Assembly: GCA_023078555.1 (NCBI GenBank)
Contig: CM041203.1
Location: forward strand, 6,062,940 to 6,126,939
DNA from: Ulva prolifera
Lineage: Eukaryota > Chlorophyta > Ulvophyceae > Ulvales > Ulvaceae
DNA: 64,000 nt
Direction: 5' to 3'
Part shown: positions 49,741 through 61,699 of the stretch, in pieces
Position numbering within the stretch: the first letter of the stretch is position 1
Layout of the letters: each line of letters begins with the position of its first letter
Translations under genes and position numbers: made by a program
Notes under the pieces: generated by a model
What the model saw: the letters and a program-made list of their open reading frames with translations, nothing else
Told to the model about the DNA's origin: nothing
Database searches by the model: none

Positions 49741-50560
49741 AAGCACGTTGTGTAGAAACCAAGTGGCTCAGCAGTTCCCAAGCAGTATAGTCAGTTCCCA
49801 AGCATGTTTGTGTAGAAACCAAGTGGCTCAAGCAGTTCCCAAGCATGTCTAGTGAGTTCCCAAGCATGTTTGTGTAGAAACCAGTGGCTCAAACAGTTCC
49901 CAAGCATGTCTACTGAGGTCCCAAGCCGTTTGTGTAGAAACAAGTGGCTCTAACACTTCCCAAGTGGGCTCAAGCAGGTTTCCCAAGCATTCTGTGATTC
50001 CAAGCATGTTTGTGTAGAAACCAAGTGGCCGCGGCAATTCCCAAGCATGTCTAGTGAGTTCCCAAGCAATGTTTGTTGTAGAAACCAAGTGGCTCAAACA
50101 CTTCCAAGCATGTCTAGTGAGTTCCCAAGCACGTTTGTGTAGGAACCAAGTGGCTCAAACACTTCCCAAGCATGTATAGTCAGTTCCCAAGCACGTTTGT
50201 TGTAGAAACAAGTGGCTCAAACAGTTCCCAAGCATGTTTGTTTAGAAACCAAGTGGCCGCGGCAATTCCCAAGCATGTCTAGTGAGTTCCCAAGCACGTT
50301 TGTGTAGAACCCAAGTGGCTCAAACACTTCCCAAGCATGTATAGTCAGTTCCCAAGCATGTTTGTGTAGAAACCAAATGGCTCAAGCAGTTCCCAAGCAT
50401 GTCTAGTGAGTTCCCAAGCATGTTTGTGTAGAAACCAAGTGGCTCAAACAGTTCCCAAGCATGTCTACCGAGGTCCCAAGCACGTTTGTGTAGAACCAAG
50501 TGGCTCTAACACTTCCCAAGCATGTATAGTCAGTTTCCCAAGCATGTTTGTGTAGAAAAC
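49740..50560. other. Indel-rich patch before the distal B copy
   Basis: One-base changes such as CACGTTGTG, GCAGTATAG, CCGTTTG, GCAATGTTTGTTGTAG and AAGTGGGCTCAAGCAGG are concentrated at 49,740-50,215, with a few more at 50,493-50,558. A monomer is partly lost near 49,965. The change from C-like to B-like satellite happens inside this patch. Confidence 0.7.
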
Positions 50561-53500
50561 CAAATGGCTCAAGAAGTTCCCAAGCATGTCTAGTGAGTTC
50601 CCAAGCATGTTTGTGTAGAAACCAAGTGGCTCAAACAGTTCCCAAGCATGTCTACTGAGGTCCCAAGCACGGTTGTGAAGAAACCAAGTGGCTCAAACAC
50701 TTCCCAAGCATGTATAGTCAGTTCCCAAGCATGTTTGTGTAGAAACCAAGTGGCTCAAACAGTTCCCAAGCATGTTTGTGTAGAAACCAAGCACGTTTGT
50801 GTAGAACCCAAGTGGCTCAAACACTTCCCAAGCATGTATAGTCAGTTCCCAAGCATGTTTGTGTAGAAACCAAATGGCTCAAGCAGTTCCCAAGCATGTC
50901 TAGTGAGTTCCCAAGCATGTTTGTGTAGAAACCAAGTGGCTCAAACAGTTCCCAAGCATGTCTACTGAGGTCCCAAGCACGTTTGTGTAGAAACCAAGTG
51001 GCTCTAACACTTCCCAAGCATGTATAGTCAGTTCCCAAGCATGTTTGTGTCGAAACCAAGTGGCTCAAGCAGTTCCCAAGCATGTTTGTTTAGAAACCAA
51101 GTGGCCGCGGCAATTCCCAAGCATGTCTAGTGAGTTCCCAAGCACGTTTGTGTAGAACCCAAGTGGCTCAAACACTTCCCAAGCATGTATAGTCAGTTCC
51201 CAAGCATGTTTGTGTAGAAACCAAGTGGCTCAAACATTTCCCAAGCATGTTTGTGTAGAAACCAAGTGGCCGCGGCAATTCCCAAGCATGTCTAGTGAGT
51301 TCCCAAGCACGTTTGTGTAGAAACCAAGTGGCTCAAACACTTCCCAAGCATGTATAGTCAGTTCCCAAGCATGTTTGTGTAGAAACCAAGTGGCTCAAGC
51401 AGTTCCCAAGCATTTCTAGTGAGTTCCCAAGCATGTTTGCGTAGAAACCAAGTGGCTCAAACACTTCCCAAGCATGTATAGTCAGTTCCCAAGCATGTTT
51501 GTGTAGAAACCAAGTGGCTCAAGCAGTTCCCAAGCATTTCTAGTGAGTTCCCAAGCATGTTTGTGTAGAAACCAAGTGGCCGCGGCAATTCCCAAGCATG
51601 TCTAGTGAGTTCCCAAGCACGTTTGTGTAGAACCCAAGTGGCTCAAACACTTCCCAAGCATGTATAGTCAGTTCCCAAGCATGTTTGTGTAGAAACCAAG
51701 TGGCTCAAACAGTTCCCAAGCATGTTTGTGTAGAAACCAAGTGGCCGCGGCAATTCCCAAGCATGTCTAGTGAGTTCCCAAGCACGTTTGTGTAGAACCC
51801 AAGTGGCTCAAACACTTCCCAAGCATGTATAGTCAGTTCCCAAGCATGTTTGTGTAGAAACCAAGTGGCTCAAGCAGTTCCCAAGCATTTCTAGTGAGTT
51901 CCCAAGCATGTTTGCGTAGAAACCAAGTGGCTCAAACACTTCCCAAGCATGTATAGTCAGTTCCCAAGCATGTTTGTGTAGAAACCAAGTGGCTCAAGCA
52001 GTTCCCAAGCATTTCTAGTGAGTTCCCAAGCATGTTTGTGTAGAAACCAAGTGGCCGCGGCAATTCCCAAGCATGTCTAGTGAGTTCCCAAGCACGTTTG
52101 TGTAGAACCCAAGTGGCTCAAACACTTCCCAAGCATGTATAGTCAGTTCCCAAGCATGTTTGTGTAGAAACCAAGTGGCTCAAACAGTTCCCAAGCATGT
52201 TTGTGTAGAAACCAAGTGGGCCGCGGCAATTCCCAAGCATGTCTAGTGAGTTCCCAAGCACGTTTGTGTAGAACCCAAGTGGCTCAAACACTTCCCAAGC
52301 ATGTATAGTCAGTTCCCAAGCATGTTTGTGTAGAAACCAAATGGCTCAAGCAGTTCCCAAGCATGTCTAGTGAGTTCCCAAGCATGTTTGCGTAGAAACC
52401 AAGTGGCTCAAGCAGTTCCCAAGCATTTCTAGTGAGTTCCCAAGCATGTTTGTGTAGAAACCAAGTGGCCGCGGCAATTCCCAAGCATGTCTAGTGAGTT
52501 CCCAAGCATGTTTGTGTAGAAACCAAGTGGCTCAAACACTTCCCAAGCATGTATAGTCAGTTCCCAAGCATGTTTGTGTAGAAACCAAATGGCTCAAGAA
52601 ATTCCCAAGCATGTCTAGTGAGTTCCCAAGCACGTTTGTGTAGAACCCAAGTGGCTCAAACACTTCCCAAGCATGTATAGTCAGTTCCCAAGCATGTTTG
52701 TGTAGAAACCAAATGGCTCAAGAAGTTCCCAAGCATGTCTAGTGAGTTCCCAAGCATGTTTGTGTAGAAACCAAGTGGCTCAAACAGTTCCCAAGCATGT
52801 CTACTGAGGTCCCAAGCACGTTTGTGTAGAAACCAAGTGGCTCAAACACTTCCCAAGCATGTATAGTCAGTTCCCAAGCATGTTTGTGTAGAAACCAAGT
52901 GGCTCAAACAGTTCCCAAGCATGTTTGTGTAGAAACCAAGTAGCCGCGAAAATTCCCAAGCATGTCTAGTGAGTTCCCAAGCACGTTTGTGTAGAACCCA
53001 AGTGGCTCAAACACTTCCCAAGCATGTATAGTCAGTTCCCAAGCATGTTTGTGTAGAAACCAAATGGCTCAAGCAGTTCCCAAGCATGTCTAGTGAGTTC
53101 CCAAGCATGTTTGTGTAGAAGCCAAGTGGCTCAAACAGTTCCCAAGCATGTCTACTGAGGTCCCAAGCACGTTTGTGTAGAAACCAAGTGGCTCTAACAC
53201 TTCCCAAGCATGTATAGTCAGTTCCCAAGCATGTTTGTGTAGAAACCAAGTGGCTCAAGCAGTTCCCAAGCATGTCTAGTGAGTTCCCAAGCATGTTTGC
53301 GTAGAAACCAAGTGGCTCAAACACTTCCCAAGCATGTATAGTCAGTTCCCAAGCATGTTTGTGTAGAAACCAAGTGGCTCAAGCAGTTCCCAAGCATTTC
53401 TAGTGAGTTCCCAAGCATGTTTGTGTAGAAACCAAGTGGCCGCGGCAATTCCCAAGCATGTCTAGTGAGTTCCCAAGCATGTTTGTGTAGAAACCAAGTG

Positions 53501-54716
53501 GCTCAAACACTTCCCAAGCATGTCTAGTGAGTTCCCAAGCACGTTTGTGTAGGAACCAAGTGGCTCAAACAGTTCCCAAGCATGTTTGTTTAGAAACCAA
53601 GTGGCCGCGGCAATTCCCAAGCATGTCTAGTGAGTTCCCAAGCACGTTTGTGTAGAAACCAAGTGGCTCAAACACTTCCCAAGCATGTATAGTCAGTTCC
53701 CAAGCATGTTTGTGTAGAAACCAAGTGGCTCAAGCAGTTCCCAAGCATGTCTAGTGAGTTCCCAAGCATGATTGCGTAGAAACCAAGTGGCTCAAACACT
53801 TCCCAAGCATGTATAGTCAGTTCCCAAGCATGTTTGTGTAGAAACCAAGTGGCTCAAACATTTCCCAAGCATGTTTGTATAGAAACCAAGTGGCCGCGGC
53901 AATTCCCAAGCATGTCTAGTGAGTTCCCAAGCACGTTTGTGTAGAAACCAAGTGGCTCAAACACTTCCCAAGCATGTATAGTCAGTTCCCAAGCATGTTT
54001 GTGTAGAAACCAAGTGGCTCAAGCAGTTCCCAAGCATGTCTAGTGAGTTCCCAAGCATGTTTGCGTAGAAACCAAGTGGCTCAAGCAGTTCCCAAGCATT
54101 TCTAGTGAGTTCCCAAGCATGTTTGTATAGAAACCAAGTGGCCGCGGCAATTCCCAAGCATGTCTAGTGAGTTCCCAAGCATGTTTGTGTAGAAACCAAG
54201 TGGCTCAAACACTTCCCAAGCATGTCTAGTGAGTTCCCAAGCACGTTTGTGTAGGAACCAAGTGGCTCAAACACTTCCCAAGCATTTCTAGTGAGTTCCC
54301 AAGCATGTTTGTGTAGAAACCAAGTGGCCGCGGCAATTCCCAAGCATGTCTAGTGAGTTCCCAAGCACGTTTGTGTAGAAACCAAGTGGCTCAAACACTT
54401 CCCAAGCATGTATAGTCAGTTCCCAAGCATGTTTGTGTAGAAACCAAGTGGCTCAAGCAGTTCCCAAGCATGTCTAGTGAGTTCCCAAGCATGTTTGTGT
54501 AGAAACCAAGTGGCTCAAACACTTCCCAAGCATGTCTAGTGAGTTCCCAAGCACGTTTGTGTAGGAACCAAGTGGCTCAAACACTTCCCAAGCATGTATA
54601 GTCAGTTCCCAAGCACGTTTGTGTAGAAACCAAGTGGCTCAAACAGTTCCCAAGCATGTATAGTCAGTTCCCAAGCATGTTTGTGTAGAAACCAAGTGGC
54701 TCAAGCAGTTCCCAAG

Positions 54717-57700
54717 CATATCTACTGAGTTCCCAAGCACGTTTGTGTAGAACCCAAGTGGCTCAAACACTTCCCAAGCATGTATAGTCAGTTCCCAAGC
54801 ATGTTTGTGTAGAAACCAAATGGCTCAAGCAGTTCCCAAGCATGTCTAGTGAGTTCCCAAGCATGTTTGTGTAGAAACCAAGTGGCTCAAGCAGTTCCCA
54901 AGCATGTCTACTGAGGTCCCAAGCACGTTTGTGTAGAAACCAAGTGGCTCTAACACTTCCCAAGCATGTATAGTCAGTTCCCAAGCATGTTTGTGTAGAA
55001 ACCAAGTGGCTCAAGCAGTTCCCAAGCATGTCTAGTGAGTTCCCAAGCATGTTTGCGTAGAAACCAAGTGGCTCAAACACTTCCCAAGCATGTATAGTCA
55101 GTTCCCAAGCATGTTTGTGTAGAAACCAAGTGGCTCAAGCAGTTCCCAAGCATTTCTAGTGAGTTCCCAAGCATGTTTGTGTAGAAACCAAGTGGCCGCG
55201 GCAATTCCCAAGCATGTCTAGTGAGTTCCCAAGCATGTTTGTGTAGAAACCAAGTGGCTCAAACACTTCCCAAGCATGTCTAGTGAGTTCCCAAGCACGT
55301 TTGTGTAGGAACCAAGTGGCTCAAACACTTCCCAAGCATGTATAGTCAGTTCCCAAGCACGTTTGTGTAGAAACCAAGTGGCTCAAACAGTTCCCAAGCA
55401 TGTATAGTCAGTTCCCAAGCATGTTTGTGTAGAAACCAAGTGGCTCAAGCAGTTCCCAAGCATGTTTGTGTAGAAACCAAATGGCTCAAGCAGTTCCCAA
55501 GCATGTCTAGTGAGTTCCCAAGCATGTTTGTGTAGAAACCAAGTGGCTCAAGCAGTTCCCAAGCATGTCTAGTGAGTTCCCAAGCATGTTTGCGTAGAAA
55601 CCAAGTGGCTCAAGCAGTTCCCAAGCATTTCTAGTGAGTTCCCAAGCATGTTTGTATAGAAACCAAGTGGCCGCGGCAATTCCCAAGCATGTCTAGTGAG
55701 TTCCCAAGCATGTTTGTGTAGAAACCAAGTGGCTCAAACACTTCCCAAGCATGTCTAGTGAGTTCCCAAGCACGTTTGTGTAGGAACCAAGTGGCTCAAA
55801 CACTTCCCAAGCATGTATAGTCAGTTCCCAAGCACGTTTGTGTAGAAACCAAGTGGCTCAAACAGTTCCCAAGCATGTTTGTTTAGAAACCAAGTGGCCG
55901 CGGCAATTCCCAAGCATGTCTAGTGAGTTCCCAAGCACGTTTGTGTAGAACCCAAGTGGCTCAAACACTTCCCAAGCATGTATAGTCAGTTCCCAAGCAT
56001 GTTTGTGTAGAAACCAAGTGGCTCAAACAGTTCCCAAGCATGTTTGTGTAGAAACCAAGTGGCCGCGGCAATTCCCAAGCATGTCTAGTGAGTTCCCAAG
56101 CACGTTTGTGTAGAACCCAAGTGGCTCAAACACTTCCCAAGCATGTATAGTCAGTTCCCAAGCATGTTTGCGTAGAAACCAAGTGGCTCAAGCAGTTCCC
56201 AAGCATTTCTAGTGAGTTCCCAAGCATGTTTGTGTAGAAACCAAGTGGCCGCGGCAATTCCCAAGCATGTCTAGTGAGTTCCCAAGCATGTTTGTGTAGA
56301 AACCAAGTGGCTCAAACACTTCCCAAGCATGTCTAGTGAGTTCCCAAGCACGTTTGTGTAGGAACCAAGTGGCTCAAACACTTCCCAAGCATGTATAGTC
56401 AGTTCCCAAGCACGTTTGTGTAGAAACCAAGTGGCTCAAACAGTTCCCAAGCATGTTTGTTTAGAAACCAAGTGGCCGCGGCAATTCCCAAGCATGTCTA
56501 GTGAGTTCCCAAGCACGTTTGTGTAGAACCCAAGTGGCTCAAACACTTCCCAAGCATGTATAGTCAGTTCCCAAGCATGTTTGTGTAGAAACCATATGGC
56601 TCAAGCAGTTCCCAAGCATGTCTAGTGAGTTCCCAAGCATGTTTGTGTAGAAACCAAGTGGCTCAAACAGTTCCCAAGCATGTCTACCGAGGTCCCAAGC
56701 ACGTTTGTGTAGAAACCAAGTGGCTCTAACACTTCCCAAGCATGTATAGTCAGTTCCCAAGCATGTTTGTGTAGAAACCAAATGGCTCAAGAAGTTCCCA
56801 AGCATGTCTAGTGAGTTCCCAAGCATGTTTGTGTAGAAACCAAGTGGCTCAAACAGTTCCCAAGCATGTCTACTGAGGTCCCAAGCACGGTTGTGTAGAA
56901 ACCAAGTGGCTCAAACACTTCCCAAGCATGTATAGTCAGTTCCCAAGCATGTTTGTGTAGAAACCAAGTGGCTCAAACAGTTCCCAAGCATGTTTGTGTA
57001 GAAACCAAGTAGCCGCGAAAATTCCCAAGCATGTCTAGTGAGTTCCCAAGCACGTTTGTGTAGAACCCAAGTGGCTCAAACACTTCCCAAGCATGTATAG
57101 TCAGTTCCCAAGCATGTTTGTGTAGAAACCAAATGGCTCAAGCAGTTCCCAAGCATGTCTAGTGAGTTCCCAAGCATGTTTGTGTAGAAGCCAAGTGGCT
57201 CAAACAGTTCCCAAGCATGTCTACTGAGGTCCCAAGCACGTTTGTGTAGAAACCAAGTGGCTCTAACACTTCCCAAGCATGTATAGTCAGTTCCCAAGCA
57301 TGTTTGTGTAGAAACCAAGTGGCTCAAGCAGTTCCCAAGCATGTCTAGTGAGTTCCCAAGCATGTTTGCGTAGAAACCAAGTGGCTCAAACACTTCCCAA
57401 GCATGTATAGTCAGTTCCCAAGCATGTTTGTGTAGAAACCAAGTGGCTCAAGCAGTTCCCAAGCATTTCTAGTGAGTTCCCAAGCATGTTTGTGTAGAAA
57501 CCAAGTGGCCGCGGCAATTCCCAAGCATGTCTAGTGAGTTCCCAAGCATGTTTGTGTAGAAACCAAGTGGCTCAAGCAGTTCCCAAGCATGTCTAGTGAG
57601 TTCCCAAGCATGTTTGTGTAGAAACCAAGTGGCTCAAGCAGTTCCCAAGCATGTCTAGTGAGTTCCCAAGCATGTTTGTGTAGAAACCAAGTGGCTCAAA

Positions 57701-60437
57701 TAGTTCCCAAGCATGTCTAGTGAGTTCCCAAGCACGTTTGTGTAGGAACCAAGTGGCTCAAACACTTCCCAAGCATGTATAGTCAGTTCCCAAGCATGTT
57801 TGTGTAGAAACCAAGTGGCTCAAACAGTTCCCAAGCATGTTTGTTTAGAAACCAAGTGGCCGCGGCAATTCCCAAGCATGTCTAGTGAGTTCCCAAGCAC
57901 GTTTGTGTAGAAACCAAGTGGCTCAAACAGTTCCCAAGCATGTTTGTGTAGAAACCAAGTAGCCGCGGCAATTCCCAAGCATGTCTAGTGAGTTCCCAAG
58001 CACGTTTGTGTAGAACCCAAGTGGCTCAAACACTTCCCAAGCATGTATAGTCAGTTCCCAAGCATGTTTGTGTAGAAACCAAGTGGCTCAAGCAGTTCCC
58101 AAGCATGTCTAGTGAGTTCCCAAGCATGATTGCGTAGAAACCAAGTGGCTCAAACACTTCCCAAGCATGTATAGTCAGTTCCCAAGCATGTTTGTGTAGA
58201 AACCAAGTGGCTCAAACATTTCCCAAGCATGTTTGTGTAGAAACCAAGTGGCCGCGGCAATTCCCAAGCATGTCTAGTGAGTTCCCAAGCACGTTTGTGT
58301 AGAAACCAAGTGGCTCAAACACTTCCCAAGCATGTATAGTCAGTTCCCAAGCATGTTTGTGTAGAAACCAAGTGGCTCAAGCAGTTCCCAAGCATTTCTA
58401 GTGAGTTCCCAAGCATGTTTGTGTAGAAACCAAGTGGCTCAAGCAGTTCCCAAGCATGTCTAGTGAGTTCCCAAGCATGTTTGTGTAGAAACCAAGTGGC
58501 TCAAATAGTTCCCAAGCATGTCTAGTGAGTTCCCAAGCACGTTTGTGTAGGAACCAAGTGGCTCAAACACTTCCCAAGCATGTATAGTCAGTTCCCAAGC
58601 ATGTTTGTGTAGAAACCAAGTGGCTCAAACAGTTCCCAAGCATGTTTGTGTAGAAACCAAGTAGCCGCGAAAATTCCCAAGCATGTCTAGTGAGTTCCCA
58701 AGCACGTTTGTGTAGAACCCAAGTGGCTCAAACACTTCCCAAGCATGTATAGTCAGTTCCCAAGCATGTTTGTGTAGAAACCAAATGGCTCAAGCAGTTC
58801 CCAAGCATGTCTAGTGAGTTCCCAAGCATGTTTGTGTAGAAGCCAAGTGGCTCAAACAGTTCCCAAGCATGTCTACTGAGGTCCCAAGCACGTTTGTGTA
58901 GAAACCAAGTGGCTCTAACACTTCCCAAGCATGTATAGTCAGTTCCCAAGCATGTTTGTGTAGAAACCAAGTGGCTCAAGCAGTTCCCAAGCATGTCTAG
59001 TGAGTTCCCAAGCATGTTTGCGTAGAAACCAAGTGGCTCAAACACTTCCCAAGCATGTATAGTCAGTTCCCAAGCATGTTTGTGTAGAAACCAAGTGGCT
59101 CAAGCAGTTCCCAAGCATTTCTAGTGAGTTCCCAAGCATGTTTGTGTAGAAACCAAGTGGCCGCGGCAATTCCCAAGCATGTCTAGTGAGTTCCCAAGCA
59201 TGTTTGTGTAGAAACCAAGTGGCTCAAACACTTCCCAAGCATGTCTAGTGAGTTCCCAAGCACGTTTGTGTAGGAACCAAGTGGCTCAAACAGTTCCCAA
59301 GCATGTTTGTTTAGAAACCAAGTGGCCGCGGCAATTCCCAAGCATGTCTAGTGAGTTCCCAAGCACGTTTGTGTAGAAACCAAGTGGCTCAAACACTTCC
59401 CAAGCATGTATAGTCAGTTCCCAAGCATGTTTGTGTAGAAACCAAGTGGCTCAAGCAGTTCCCAAGCATGTCTAGTGAGTTCCCAAGCATGATTGCGTAG
59501 AAACCAAGTGGCTCAAACACTTCCCAAGCATGTATAGTCAGTTCCCAAGCATGTTTGTGTAGAAACCAAGTGGCTCAAACATTTCCCAAGCATGTTTGTA
59601 TAGAAACCAAGTGGCCGCGGCAATTCCCAAGCATGTCTAGTGAGTTCCCAAGCACGTTTGTGTAGAAACCAAGTGGCTCAAACACTTCCCAAGCATGTAT
59701 AGTCAGTTCCCAAGCATGTTTGTGTAGAAACCAAGTGGCTCAAGCAGTTCCCAAGCATGTCTAGTGAGTTCCCAAGCATGTTTGCGTAGAAACCAAGTGG
59801 CTCAAGCAGTTCCCAAGCATTTCTAGTGAGTTCCCAAGCATGTTTGTATAGAAACCAAGTGGCCGCGGCAATTCCCAAGCATGTCTAGTGAGTTCCCAAG
59901 CATGTTTGTGTAGAAACCAAGTGGCTCAAACACTTCCCAAGCATGTCTAGTGAGTTCCCAAGCACGTTTGTGTAGGAACCAAGTGGCTCAAACACTTCCC
60001 AAGCATTTCTAGTGAGTTCCCAAGCATGTTTGTGTAGAAACCAAGTGGCCGCGGCAATTCCCAAGCATGTCTAGTGAGTTCCCAAGCACGTTTGTGTAGA
60101 AACCAAGTGGCTCAAACACTTCCCAAGCATGTATAGTCAGTTCCCAAGCATGTTTGTGTAGAAACCAAGTGGCTCAAGCAGTTCCCAAGCATGTCTAGTG
60201 AGTTCCCAAGCATGTTTGTGTAGAAACCAAGTGGCTCAAACACTTCCCAAGCATGTCTAGTGAGTTCCCAAGCACGTTTGTGTAGGAACCAAGTGGCTCA
60301 AACACTTCCCAAGCATGTATAGTCAGTTCCCAAGCACGTTTGTGTAGAAACCAAGTGGCTCAAACAGTTCCCAAGCATGTATAGTCAGTTCCCAAGCATG
60401 TTTGTGTAGAAACCAAGTGGCTCAAGCAGTTCCCAAG
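54717..60437. repeat. Domain B' HOR copy, 5,721 bp
   Basis: Bounded by CATATCTACTGAG at 54,717 and 60,438. It is 516 bp shorter in its middle than 22,677-28,880, equivalent to seven full and two 41-bp units. The missing block corresponds to about 25.55-26.15 kb of the proximal copy. It is also 33 bp longer near 60,315, where the proximal copy carries the irregular deletion. Confidence 0.8.
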
Positions 60438-61699
60438 CATATCTACTGAGTTCCCAAGCACGTTTGTGTAGAACCCAAGTGGCTCAAACACTTCCCAAGC
60501 ATGTATAGTCAGTTCCCAAGCATGTTTGTGTAGAAACCAAATGGCTCAAGCAGTTCCCAAGCATGTCTAGTGAGTTCCCAAGCATGTTTGTGTAGAAACC
60601 AAGTGGCTCAAGCAGTTCCCAAGCATGTCTACTGAGGTCCCAAGCACGTTTGTGTAGAAACCAAGTGGCTCTAACACTTCCCAAGCATGTATAGTCAGTT
60701 CCCAAGCATGTTTGTGTAGAAACCAAGTGGCTCAAGCAGTTCCCAAGCATGTCTAGTGAGTTCCCAAGCATGTTTGCGTAGAAACCAAGTGGCTCAAACA
60801 CTTCCCAAGCATGTATAGTCAGTTCCCAAGCATGTTTGTGTAGAAACCAAGTGGCTCAAGCAGTTCCCAAGCATTTCTAGTGAGTTCCCAAGCATGTTTG
60901 TGTAGAAACCAAGTGGCCGCGGCAATTCCCAAGCATGTCTAGTGAGTTCCCAAGCATGTTTGTGTAGAAACCAAGTGGCTCAAACACTTCCCAAGCATGT
61001 CTAGTGAGTTCCCAAGCACGTTTGTGTAGGAACCAAGTGGCTCAAACACTTCCCAAGCATGTATAGTCAGTTCCCAAGCACGTTTGTGTAGAAACCAAGT
61101 GGCTCAAACAGTTCCCAAGCATGTATAGTCAGTTCCCAAGCATGTTTGTGTAGAAACCAAGTGGCTCAAGCAGTTCCCAAGCATGTTTGTGTAGAAACCA
61201 AATGGCTCAAGCAGTTCCCAAGCATGTCTAGTGAGTTCCCAAGCATGTTTGTGTAGAAACCAAGTGGCTCAAGCAGTTCCCAAGCATGTCTAGTGAGTTC
61301 CCAAGCATGTTTGCGTAGAAACCAAGTGGCTCAAGCAGTTCCCAAGCATTTCTAGTGAGTTCCCAAGCATGTTTGTATAGAAACCAAGTGGCCGCGGCAA
61401 TTCCCAAGCATGTCTAGTGAGTTCCCAAGCATGTTTGTGTAGAAACCAAGTGGCTCAAACACTTCCCAAGCATGTCTAGTGAGTTCCCAAGCACGTTTGT
61501 GTAGGAACCAAGTGGCTCAAACACTTCCCAAGCATGTATAGTCAGTTCCCAAGCACGTTTGTGTAGAAACCAAGTGGCTCAAACAGTTCCCAAGCATGTT
61601 TGTTTAGAAACCAAGTGGCCGCGGCAATTCCCAAGCATGTCTAGTGAGTTCCCAAGCACGTTTGTGTAGAACCCAAGTGGCTCAAACACTTCCCAAGCA

